Both the position numbers and the translations under genes were made by a program. A DNA stretch of 64,000 nt from Chloroflexota bacterium (GTDB lineage Bacteria; Chloroflexota; Anaerolineae; UBA4142), in NCBI GenBank assembly GCA_016215025.1, contig JACRMI010000027.1:62001-126000 (forward strand), in the 5' to 3' direction. Shown piece after piece: positions 34,892 to 42,215 of this stretch. The notes under the pieces were generated by a model, which made no database searches, was not told the DNA's origin, and worked only from the letters and a program-made list of their open reading frames with translations. Every line of letters begins with the position of its first letter. Positions within the stretch are counted from its first letter, which is position 1.

Positions 34892-35905
34892 ATGAAACAC
34901 GTTCAAACACGTAAACGCATCGTCCCACTCTTGACGCTGGCGATATTCGTCGCCATGATCTTGGCGTTGAATCGGACGAATTTGGTCAGCGCGCAAGGGC
35001 CAACGCCGACACCCCTGCCCCCCAAACCACCTGTGCCGGAAGGATTTACGCTCATCGAAGGCGACATCTTGGTGCGAACAGACCTGCTCACAGGTCGCGC
35101 ACCCAATGCGGTGTATGCGACCAACTTTTGGACTAATGGCATTGTGCCTTACGAGTTTGATGCTAATGTGACAGCGCCCAATCAAACGGCAATGTTGCAA
35201 GCGATGGGCGATTGGGAGAACGTTGCAAACGTCGATTTCAGACCCCGCAATGGCGAGGGAAACTATGCGCATATCCAGGATTCGACCGTAAATAGTTCTT
35301 CTGTCGGCATGCAGGGTGGAGGGCAAACCATCAACATCTTCAACTGGAATTCCGAGTTTATCATGGCGCACGAATTAGGACATGCGCTCGGTCTGTGGCA
35401 TGAGCAATCAAGACCGGATCGGGATTCCTTTGTCCAGATCGAATGGGATTGTATCCAATCTGGGGAATCCCATAATTTTAATCGTCACGATGAAGCTGGT
35501 CAATATGGCGCGTACGACTTTGACTCGGTGATGCACTATGGTCAGGCAGCTTTCTTTACCCCTGCCACTCCGTACTGCGCTACGATTGGCAGAACTATCA
35601 CCGTATTGTCACCCAACCAAGCCTGGCAAACCTTGATCGGCCAGCGTACTCACCTCAGCAACATGGATCAGCTTACGATGTCGTTTCTGTACCCAGAGTC
35701 TGACTGGCGGTTCGTAGACGGCGCGTACACGGGTGACACGGAGAATGGAATGTTCCTCACGCCATACAAACAATTTCCGCCCGGCTTTACGGCGACACCC
35801 TTTGGCGGCACGCTATGGGTCCAGCCCGGCACGTATTCGTCCGTAGGAACTTATAACAACGCGGTGACGATACGCGCTCCATTGGGCAATGTGACATTGC
35901 AATAG
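34892..35905 (+). CDS. Secreted astacin-type zinc metalloprotease
   Basis: A 337-aa exported protease. Signal peptide over residues ~1-35 (LLTLAIFVAMILALNRTN...SAQG). The catalytic motif HELGHALGLWHEQSRPDRD has the astacin HExxHxxGxxHE pattern, and the Met-turn is SVMHYG; the upstream WTNGIVPYEF is also astacin-like. A short beta tail of about 70 residues follows the catalytic domain. ATG 34892 follows GGAGGCAACC, 14 bases after the repeat protein gene, so they are cotranscribed and may process or remodel a shared surface layer. Confidence 0.88.
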   Translation: MKHVQTRKRIVPLLTLAIFVAMILALNRTNLVSAQGPTPTPLPPKPPVPEGFTLIEGDILVRTDLLTGRAPNAVYATNFWTNGIVPYEFDANVTAPNQTAMLQAMGDWENVANVDFRPRNGEGNYAHIQDSTVNSSSVGMQGGGQTINIFNWNSEFIMAHELGHALGLWHEQSRPDRDSFVQIEWDCIQSGESHNFNRHDEAGQYGAYDFDSVMHYGQAAFFTPATPYCATIGRTITVLSPNQAWQTLIGQRTHLSNMDQLTMSFLYPESDWRFVDGAYTGDTENGMFLTPYKQFPPGFTATPFGGTLWVQPGTYSSVGTYNNAVTIRAPLGNVTLQ

Positions 35906-35916
35906 CGAGGTCAACG

Positions 35917-36207
35917 ATGAAACGCAAAACGATTCTAATCACGGTGGCAATCGCTATGATCGTTGCCGCGTTGGCATTGGGCAACGTGCCCACATCTGCC
36001 AAGCCCGCCGACACGTATACCATCGATTGGTACACGATTAACGGCGGCGGAACGATGAGCACATCGGGTAGCCCGTACACGTTGAGTGGCACGATTGGTC
36101 AATCCGAAGCTGGAGCGATTAGCGGTGGTAATTACAAACTCAGTGGCGGATTCTGGAGTGTGATCGATTCGCTCTCCAAACTTTTCCTGCCGCTCATCCT
36201 GCGCTAA
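35917..36207 (+). CDS. Small secreted protein with LPL-type C-terminal tail
   Basis: A 96-aa exported protein. Signal peptide 1-28 (ends TSAKPA). The mature part WYTINGGGTMSTSGSPYTLSG, GTIGQSEAG, NYKLSGGFW is a short beta-rich module often found attached to larger exported proteins. It ends SLSKLFLPLILR, a hydrophobic tail also seen in two other exported proteins here. Last gene of the operon, ended by the hairpin at 36215. Confidence 0.75.
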   Translation: MKRKTILITVAIAMIVAALALGNVPTSAKPADTYTIDWYTINGGGTMSTSGSPYTLSGTIGQSEAGAISGGNYKLSGGFWSVIDSLSKLFLPLILR

Positions 36208-36214
36208 AAACCTA

Positions 36215-36258
36215 GAACCCGTTTTCCTCACAGAGAAGAAAACGGGTTTCTGATTTTT
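36215..36258. terminator. Bidirectional terminator
   Basis: AACCCGTTTTC and GAAAACGGGTT are perfect arms; followed by TCTGATTTTTC on the plus strand. Ends both the secreted-protein operon and, on the minus strand, the anti-sigma gene. Confidence 0.85.
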
Positions 36259-36282
36259 CTGGGACGGAGCGGCGTTCGTTTC

Positions 36283-36540
36283 TTACTTGGCTTCGATAAT
36301 GTCGTCCAAGTTTAAAACGCGCACCAAGCGGCGATGCACATCGGATGGCACTGTTTCCAGTGGCGCTTCGCGATACAACGTGATCGTTTTTTTCATCGTA
36401 TCGATGACGATGCGGCAATCTTCACACTCTGCCAAATGTTCCTCAATCGCGCGACAGATCGCTTCGCGCGCTTCGCCATCCAAATAATCCGGTAATTGCG
36501 ACGACAGGTTGCCACACAAATCAGAATGAATATGTTTCAT
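36283..36540 (-). CDS. Anti-sigma factor, zinc-finger (zf-HC2) type
   Basis: An 85-aa protein with the HC2 zinc-finger pattern: His in the LPDYLDGEA helix region and HLAECEDCR carrying the His-x3-Cys-x2-Cys ligands. It lacks a transmembrane domain, so it is probably a soluble redox- or metal-responsive anti-sigma factor, as in the ZAS family. It lies 15 bases downstream of the sigma gene and should bind that sigma factor. Confidence 0.85.
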   Translation of the reverse strand: MKHIHSDLCGNLSSQLPDYLDGEAREAICRAIEEHLAECEDCRIVIDTMKKTITLYREAPLETVPSDVHRRLVRVLNLDDIIEAK

Positions 36541-36555
36541 TTTCGATCCTTTGAC

Positions 36556-37143
36556 TCACTTGACGGCTGCCCGGTCCTTAAAGTATGCCGACAAGCTCTC
36601 ACGCAATAGCAAACGCGCGCGATGCAGACGCGTTTTGACATTCGGCACACTAATGGCGAGCACGTCGGCAGTTTCTTGGACGGACAAGCCCTCAATGTCG
36701 CGCAAAACGAAAACAGTGCGCAGCATTTCCGGTAATTCCGTGATGGCGGTGTCCATCTTCCCCCGGGTTTCATTGTTGAGCAGCGCCTGCTCCGGCGTAA
36801 TCCCCCAATCGACGATTTCACGCGGCAGGTTATCGTTGTCTTCCGATTCAATCGGTTCGTCGAGCGACAACGCAGGTTCTTTGCGTGCGCGTAACTTCAT
36901 CAAACTGGCATTGGTCGCAATGCGATAGAGCCACGTCGAGAAACTAGAATCGCCGTGAAAGTTTCCCAGGTTGCGATAGACGCTGATGAATGTCTCTTGC
37001 AAAACGTCTTCGGCATCTTGAGGATCGCGCATCATTTTGCGCGCCAAGTTGTAAACGCGCTGTTCGTATTTTTCGACTAGCTGGGCGAACGCACGCTTGT
37101 CGCCTTGCTGCGCCGCTTGGACCAGCATTCCATCGTTATCCAT
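36556..37143 (-). CDS. ECF-type RNA polymerase sigma factor
   Basis: A 195-aa sigma-70 family protein lacking regions 1 and 3. Region 2 has YEQRVYNLARKMMRDPQDAEDVLQETF and STWLYRIATNASL; region 4 has LPEMLRTVFVLRDIEGLSVQETADVLAISVPNVKTRLHRAR, a helix-turn-helix that reads the -35. Linker carries an acidic SEDNDN segment. ATG 37143 (MDNDGMLVQAAQQ) is chosen; a longer frame to 37206 has no better site. With the anti-sigma gene it forms a standard autoregulated pair; the target promoters are unknown. Confidence 0.92.
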   Translation of the reverse strand: MDNDGMLVQAAQQGDKRAFAQLVEKYEQRVYNLARKMMRDPQDAEDVLQETFISVYRNLGNFHGDSSFSTWLYRIATNASLMKLRARKEPALSLDEPIESEDNDNLPREIVDWGITPEQALLNNETRGKMDTAITELPEMLRTVFVLRDIEGLSVQETADVLAISVPNVKTRLHRARLLLRESLSAYFKDRAAVK

Positions 37144-37252
37144 TGATCTCATTATAACCGAAAAAAACGAAACGTAAAACGCGGACAGTTGCGCTTTACG
37201 TTTCATTCACCAACAAAACACTCGACGGACTGGATTCCGTCAAGCTATTGCT

Positions 37253-37336
37253 CTAATGACGGAATAGCAACACCAAACTAAATAAGGTGAACCCAAAAGC
37301 AGGAACGAGATAAGCCAAGCGTGAAAATCGTTGCAT
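37253..37336 (-). CDS. 27-aa hydrophobic peptide ORF
   Basis: ATG 37336 follows an excellent AAAAGGAGTAGGGT ribosome site. The peptide begins MQRFSRLAYL and ends LLFRH, with a hydrophobic helix over about residues 8-25. It lies just upstream of the sigma factor gene on the same strand, 110 bases before it. Too short for coding statistics, and no family is recognised. The ribosome site is the main evidence. Confidence 0.45.
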   Translation of the reverse strand: MQRFSRLAYLVPAFGFTLFSLVLLFRH

Positions 37337-37507
37337 ACCCTACTCCTTTTTTGGAAAAACATAGGACAAGCCAAAACTTGTCCTACGTCATCGAGGATTC
37401 TATATTCGATTGTCGAAAAGTCAACCCTTACTTTATTCGATTAATATCAGCGGTTGGTTAAATTTGTCTTAAAATTTCGTTAGAACGAAACCGTGACCAA
37501 GAGCCGC

Positions 37508-37583
37508 AAGGTTTCTTGGCTAACCAATATCATGGTCACAATGTTAATGGCTAGTCGATAGTCTCATCAGACAAAGCAACCTT
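37508..37583. repeat. Miniature element B, copy 1
   Basis: Starts AAGGTTTCTTGGCTAACC and ends ACAAAGCAACCTT, so its ends are inverted. It shares both ends with the element at 38854-38934. The surrounding 37337-37507 contains no gene. Confidence 0.6.
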
Positions 37584-37742
37584 ATGAGTTTTTCCAGTCA
37601 AAATCGGTAGCAAGTTCCGGACTCGACGCTTTAGTGGGTTTACTGGCTCAAGCAAATAACCGCCTAAACAGCCGGTCCTGAGCGAAGCCGAAGGACTCGA
37701 CTCCAGAGGATTACCGAATTTGAGTTTCAAAACTCATTAGGG
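37580..37742. repeat. Miniature element A, copy 1
   Basis: About 163 bp with inverted ends CCTTATGAGTTTT and TCAAAACTCATTAGGG. It aligns over its length, in the same orientation, with 38696-38857, including TCAAAATCGGTA, GGACTCGACGCTT, AATAACCGC and CCAGAGGATTACCGA. It contains a CCTGAGCGAAGCCGAAGGACTCG dispersed-repeat core. Confidence 0.75.
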
Positions 37743-37752
37743 TCTGTTCCCA

Positions 37753-38649
37753 TCACGCCAATTGCTCGATCGTATCTTGCGTGACCTTATTAATTTCATC
37801 GATCGTTTGTCCGCGCGCGCGTTCCAAGCGTCCCAATCGATTTGCGAATTGTTGCGACGCATAATTCGCAAATTCATCGTACTTTAATCCGAACGGAATC
37901 GGATCGTACGCCACAAACGCATCGCCGATGAGGCCGATTGCCGGCATAAGCAATTCATTCATCTTGGTTTCGATGACCGCCCAGAGGTTTGGATTTTCGG
38001 CGACGAGACGCGAGAGCAAATAAATCCCGTACGCGATGTGACGCGCTTCGTCTTGCTTGAGCAGGGCAATGCCTTTACGCAGACCTGGCATCCATCCACT
38101 TTTTTCGAGGGCGACCGAAAACGCATGATAGCCCGTTTCTGCCAACACGCCTTCGACGATCATGTTGTATGTGACGACGGCTTGTGCTTGCGCGCGCGGT
38201 GACGAATCGCGGCGAAGACGTTGCATCACTTTCGGCAGCTCTTTGTAGAAGATTGTGCGATAGTTCGGTGTATGGTAGGTTGATAAATCCTTGCACGTGC
38301 GAGTGACTTGCTTCATGAATCGATGGAAAAAATCGGTGTGCTTGGCTTCTTCCCAGAGGAATGTCGTCAAGAACATTTCTTCTTCCAAACGATTTTCGCT
38401 GGCGACGGTCATCAGCAAAGGCAGCAAGTCCAGCGTGACTGCTTCTTCACCGGCTTGAAACATCGCGATGAGACGCACGATCAAATCGCGTTCGTCACTC
38501 TTGAGCCATTCCCAGTCGAGAATATCCTGGCTCAAATTAATGTCCGATGGATTCCACACGCCCAGTCGTTTTGCTTTTTCGTACAAACGCATGGGCGGTG
38601 AATCATAGTCCAAGCCACGACTCGTCGTTACAAAGGATTCATGAGGCAT
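37753..38649 (-). CDS. R2-like ligand-binding oxidase (R2lox)
   Basis: A 298-aa ferritin-fold protein with a Mn/Fe cofactor in studied relatives. Metal ligands are visible in order: FQAGEEAV (Glu68), WEEAKHTDF (Glu101, His104), VEGVLAETG (Glu166) and QDEARHIAYG (Glu, His). The residues that form the family's Val-Tyr ether cross-link are present: Val71 three after the first Glu, and the Tyr of TYNMIVEG five before the third. This pattern separates R2lox from ribonucleotide reductase R2; no nrdA is nearby. The physiological substrate is unknown for the family. The gene is framed by two pairs of miniature repeats. Confidence 0.9.
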   Translation of the reverse strand: MPHESFVTTSRGLDYDSPPMRLYEKAKRLGVWNPSDINLSQDILDWEWLKSDERDLIVRLIAMFQAGEEAVTLDLLPLLMTVASENRLEEEMFLTTFLWEEAKHTDFFHRFMKQVTRTCKDLSTYHTPNYRTIFYKELPKVMQRLRRDSSPRAQAQAVVTYNMIVEGVLAETGYHAFSVALEKSGWMPGLRKGIALLKQDEARHIAYGIYLLSRLVAENPNLWAVIETKMNELLMPAIGLIGDAFVAYDPIPFGLKYDEFANYASQQFANRLGRLERARGQTIDEINKVTQDTIEQLA

Positions 38650-38695
38650 GTTGCGATTCTAGCATACTTGTACACGCATGGCAATTTTAGCAAGA

Positions 38696-38857
38696 CCTTA
38701 ATGAGTTTTGACCGTCAAAATCGGTAATGGAGTTCTGGACTCGACGCTTGAGTGGGTTTCTTGCCAAGCCAATAACCGCGTAAACAGCCCGTCCTGAGCA
38801 AAGTCGAAGGACTCGACTCCAGAGGATTACCGATTATGAGTTTCAAAATTCATAAGG
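38696..38857. repeat. Miniature element A, copy 2
   Basis: Second copy of the ~160-bp element, with ends CCTTAATGAGTTTTGA and TCAAAATTCATAAGG, same orientation as copy 1. The two lie just outside the two ends of the R2lox gene. Confidence 0.75.
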
Positions 38858-38934
38858 TTTTCTTTGCCAACCAATACTCGTGTCAACCCATGTTTCTTTC
38901 TTTACTAAGTTATGGATCAGGCAAAGAAAACCTT
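38854..38934. repeat. Miniature element B, copy 2
   Basis: Inverted ends AAGGTTTTCTTTGCC and GGCAAAGAAAACCTT are perfect. It abuts element A on the outer side, mirroring the order of copy 1. Confidence 0.7.
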
Positions 38935-38963
38935 TTAGGGTCTTCGGGTCTCAAATGTACAAC

Positions 38964-39233
38964 CTATCCGGATCGATTACCTCGCGCAGCAATGGGGCAA
39001 CGCACCGTTCCGTACAATTCAGTTCCAAGGTAACAACCATCGGTTACAAATCGACTGACCGCTTGTTGCTCCGTCATCACCCTGTCGATGTGTTTGCGTG
39101 GTTTTTGGGTGCAATTCCATTTGCGAAACGCATCCAAATCGGGCGGCTGAATCAACTCGCCTTGTCTGCATTCCAAAACATCGAAATGAGAGTGGTGGGG
39201 CAATTCAAGTTGCTCTTGCTCAAGGTTCAACAT
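38964..39233 (-). CDS. Unrecognised 89-aa soluble protein
   Basis: ATG 39233 has a perfect AGGAGG nine bases upstream. The protein starts MLNLEQEQLELPHHSHFDVL, is rich in His, Gln and charged residues, and has no signal or membrane helix; four Cys are spread along it (LECRQGE, NCTQ, DGCYLG, VRCPIAA) and could bind metal. No family is recognised. It seems to have its own promoter and a structured leader at 39234-39380. Coding status is supported mainly by the ribosome site. Confidence 0.45.
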   Translation of the reverse strand: MLNLEQEQLELPHHSHFDVLECRQGELIQPPDLDAFRKWNCTQKPRKHIDRVMTEQQAVSRFVTDGCYLGTELYGTVRCPIAARGNRSG

Positions 39234-39261
39234 AGGGCATGGCCTCCTGGCGGAAAATCAT

Positions 39262-39380
39262 CAGAAAATAAAAAATGCCGTTAAGACTATGCATCTCAAA
39301 GGCATCCAACCCCCAGGCAGGACGCAGCATTGCGTCGGCTCGTTGATTCCATTGTATCACGCGCCCAACTAAAACTCAAA
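39262..39380 (-). promoter_or_regulatory. Promoter and structured leader of the 89-aa ORF
   Basis: On the minus strand TTTGAG (39380-39375) and TACAAT (39356-39351) are 18 bases apart. The transcript then holds hairpin GACGCA-ATGC-TGCGTC (39336-39321) and a GGATGCC...GGCATTTTTTATTTT segment resembling a terminator (39306-39262). This could be an attenuator or an unidentified riboswitch. Confidence 0.4.
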
Positions 39381-39564
39381 CCGGTCAAGCGTTTTTGACG
39401 ATAGAATCGAGTTGACGTACAATGTAACCAATTTCAAAATTGCTAATGATCAACAGTGTCGTTGCGAACCGCTCTCTGCCTTACAACGTTTTCCCCGCAA
39501 TGCATTTGCCATAAAGGCATTCAAGTATGATACTAGTCCAACGTTCCAGTGGAGAGAGCGTGCC

Positions 39565-41712
39565 ATGAAGCTTTCCAAATTCCGAAACTTGCCATGGCGA
39601 TTGTTCTTTATCTTTTTGCTGGTCGCGGTTGGTATCGGGGTTAACGGTTATACCTACCTGCGGTCGCTGACCTATCAAGTCAAGGCGCAAAAACAAAACG
39701 AACTGGCTGCCATTGGCAAACTCAAGGTCGAACAGATCGTCAATTGGCGGACCGAGCGTTTCCAAGATGCATTTTCGCTCATGGCAGATCATTCTGCTGC
39801 GCGCACTCTGCAATCTTGGCTCATTAATCCTCAATCCGCAGACTTGAAATCCGATTTGTTCACCTGGCTTGATTCATTCCTCGCAAACCCGACGTACTCG
39901 TCTATTTTTTTTCTCGATCTTGAAGGTAAACCACTCCTGGCGTTGCCTGAATCGGCTCAACCCTCAGGAGCGGTCCACGAGTTGATCGCGCTTGCGCGGC
40001 GCGAGAACAAACCGCAGCTTTCTGATTTTTACCAGAACTCGGTCAACAGGAAAATTTCCCTGAACCTGATCGCGCCGATTCTGAATCCGCAACAAGATAA
40101 CACTGCGCCAGTTGCTTTTGTTTTGCTCACAATCGACGCGCGCCAGTTTCTTGCACCATTGATCGAGACCTGGCCCACGCCGAGTGACTCCGCCGAGACG
40201 GTGTTGGTTCGGCGCGATGGCGATGCGGTGCTTTTTCTTAATGACTTGCGTCGCAAAAAGGATTCCGCGCTGACGTTGTGTCTGCCACTGAGCGATTATC
40301 AATTGCCCGCTCAACGCGCGGTCCTGGGAGAAGAGGGTGTGATCGAGGGGGTTGACTATGGCGGCGTTCCCGTGCTCGCCGCCATGCGAACGATTCCCAA
40401 TTCGCCGTGGGCGCTTGTTGCCAAAGTGGACCTTGCCGAGTTGTATGCGCCTTTGGAACAGAGCAGTCGAATCGTGGGGATCGCGATCATGGCATTGATC
40501 CTAGCGGCGGGGGCAGCCATCGGAATGGTTTGGCGGCAACAGCGCATTTTGTTTTATAAAGAACAATATGTGGTCGAACATGCCCAACGCTTGCTAGCGC
40601 AACGCTACGAAATTCTGAATCGTTACGCCAACGACATTTTCTTGCTTGCCACCGTGGATGGACAAATCGTCGATGTCAACAAGCGCGCCGAAGAAGCGTA
40701 CGGTTATACGCGGGATGAGTTGCTGGGGTTGAACATTTCCCAATTGCGTGCGCCGGATCTAGCCCTGTCTTCCGACGAATGGAATCGTCAAATCGAAAAA
40801 CAAGGCATGTGCCTGTTTGAGACCGTTCACTTGCGCAAAGATGGCAGGTCATTCCCGGTCGAAGTGAGTGCGAATATCATTCAGGTCGATCATGACCGGC
40901 TGCTTCAAGAAATTATTCGCGACATTACCACGCGTCGGCAAGCGGAAACGGCGATTCAACAATTGAACGCGGAGTTGGAAACTCGCGTTCAACAACGGAC
41001 CGCTCAACTCGAATCGATGATCCGGGAATTGGAGGCGTTTTCCTATTCTGTGTCGCATGATCTCCGCACGCCTCTGCGCTCGATTGATGGGTTTTCGCGA
41101 ATTCTTGTAGACGAGTACTCGGCGAATCTTGCGCCAGATGCGATTCGCTATTTGGGAATCGTTCGCCAGAACGCGCAGCAAATGGGGCGGCTGATCGATG
41201 ACTTGCTTTTATTCTCGCGTCTCAATCGTCAATCGATGCGGGTATCGCAGGTCGATATGCGGCTACTGGTGAATCAAGCGCTTGAATTGCTGCAACACGA
41301 GTGCCAAGGTCGCCAGGTCGAGATTTCGATCGGCGACTTGCCTGCCTGTGAAGGTGATGTGACGTTGTTGCGTCAGGTCTGGATCAATTTGATTTCCAAC
41401 TCGCTCAAGTACACGCGTGCACGCGCGATTGCCAAAATCGAAATTGGAGTCATCCAGAAAGAGTCTTCGGGGGAACAGCCGGTCATTTACTTTATCAAGG
41501 ACAACGGCACCGGATTTGATATGCTATACTCGCATAAATTGTTTGGCGTGTTTCAGCGACTGCACCGTGCCGAAGACTATGAAGGCAACGGGGTTGGCTT
41601 GGCGAATGTTCAACGTGTCTTGGCGCGCCATGGCGGTCATGCGTGGGCGGATGCACAGGTGGATCAAGGCGCGACTTTTTATTTTATGGTTCATGATTCG
41701 GTCGCGGCTTGA
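39565..41712 (+). CDS. Membrane histidine kinase with extracytoplasmic sensor and PAS, phytochrome-type kinase core
   Basis: A 715-aa sensor kinase. TM1 at about 13-31; extracytoplasmic sensor ~32-300, Cache-like with repeated SADLK and LDLEGKPLLALPE segments; TM2 at ~310-330 (IVGIAIMALILAAGAA); PAS ~355-470; coiled coil; HisKA with FSYSVSHDLRTPLRSIDGFSRIL; HATPase with NLISNSLKYT and DNGTGFD. The HisKA/HATPase type and the adjacent Rcp1-like regulator resemble Cph1-type systems, though no bilin-binding GAF is present. ATG 39565 has GGAGAGAG upstream; the longer ORF start is in non-coding sequence. Confidence 0.88.
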   Translation: MKLSKFRNLPWRLFFIFLLVAVGIGVNGYTYLRSLTYQVKAQKQNELAAIGKLKVEQIVNWRTERFQDAFSLMADHSAARTLQSWLINPQSADLKSDLFTWLDSFLANPTYSSIFFLDLEGKPLLALPESAQPSGAVHELIALARRENKPQLSDFYQNSVNRKISLNLIAPILNPQQDNTAPVAFVLLTIDARQFLAPLIETWPTPSDSAETVLVRRDGDAVLFLNDLRRKKDSALTLCLPLSDYQLPAQRAVLGEEGVIEGVDYGGVPVLAAMRTIPNSPWALVAKVDLAELYAPLEQSSRIVGIAIMALILAAGAAIGMVWRQQRILFYKEQYVVEHAQRLLAQRYEILNRYANDIFLLATVDGQIVDVNKRAEEAYGYTRDELLGLNISQLRAPDLALSSDEWNRQIEKQGMCLFETVHLRKDGRSFPVEVSANIIQVDHDRLLQEIIRDITTRRQAETAIQQLNAELETRVQQRTAQLESMIRELEAFSYSVSHDLRTPLRSIDGFSRILVDEYSANLAPDAIRYLGIVRQNAQQMGRLIDDLLLFSRLNRQSMRVSQVDMRLLVNQALELLQHECQGRQVEISIGDLPACEGDVTLLRQVWINLISNSLKYTRARAIAKIEIGVIQKESSGEQPVIYFIKDNGTGFDMLYSHKLFGVFQRLHRAEDYEGNGVGLANVQRVLARHGGHAWADAQVDQGATFYFMVHDSVAA

Positions 41713-41724
41713 GAAAAGAGTCTG

Positions 41725-42168
41725 ATGTTTGATCAAGTGGTTGAGAGCTTGCTGGTCGAAGACAATCCAAATGACTTGGAGTTGGCGCTGCATGCTCTAA
41801 AACGAAACAACTTGGCGAACCATATCCAAGTCGCCCGCGATGGTGCAGGAGCGCTCGAATTTGTTTTTTGCACGGGACCCTATGCCGATCGCAAGATTGA
41901 AGCTGGTCTGCGCGTCATTTTGCTAGATTTGAAACTGCCCAAAGTCGATGGCATCGAAGTCTTGCGCCGCATCAAAGGCGATATGCGCACGCGCAAGATT
42001 CCGGTCGTCGTGCTGACAACCTCGCAACAAGATCGGGATATAGCAGAATGTTATGCGCTGGGCGTGAATAGTTATATCACCAAGCCGGTCGATTTTGAAC
42101 AATTTACCGAAGCGGTGCGGCAACTGGGTTTTTACTGGTTATTGCTCAATCAGCTTCCGACGGAATAA
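41725..42168 (+). CDS. Single-domain response regulator, Rcp1 type
   Basis: A 147-aa stand-alone receiver. Acidic pocket [10 protein letters not shown], phospho-acceptor in [13 protein letters not shown], Thr in VVVLTTSQQ, Lys in [11 protein letters not shown], and the C-terminal [10 protein letters not shown] helix typical of phytochrome-partner regulators. It starts 12 bases after the kinase stop and is surely its partner. No output domain, so it must act on another protein, possibly the following PAS/HD-GYP protein. Confidence 0.9.
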   Translation: MFDQVVESLLVEDNPNDLELALHALKRNNLANHIQVARDGAGALEFVFCTGPYADRKIEAGLRVILLDLKLPKVDGIEVLRRIKGDMRTRKIPVVVLTTSQQDRDIAECYALGVNSYITKPVDFEQFTEAVRQLGFYWLLLNQLPTE

Positions 42169-42215
42169 AAACTTTAGCGGACGTTGAGATAGATTGCAAC
42201 CGTGAGGAGAACGGC

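Noticed and set aside
37753..38649. Ribonucleotide reductase small subunit (NrdB)
   Set aside because: The Val and Tyr positions of the R2lox cross-link are present and no R1 gene is nearby; the length (298 aa) also fits R2lox.
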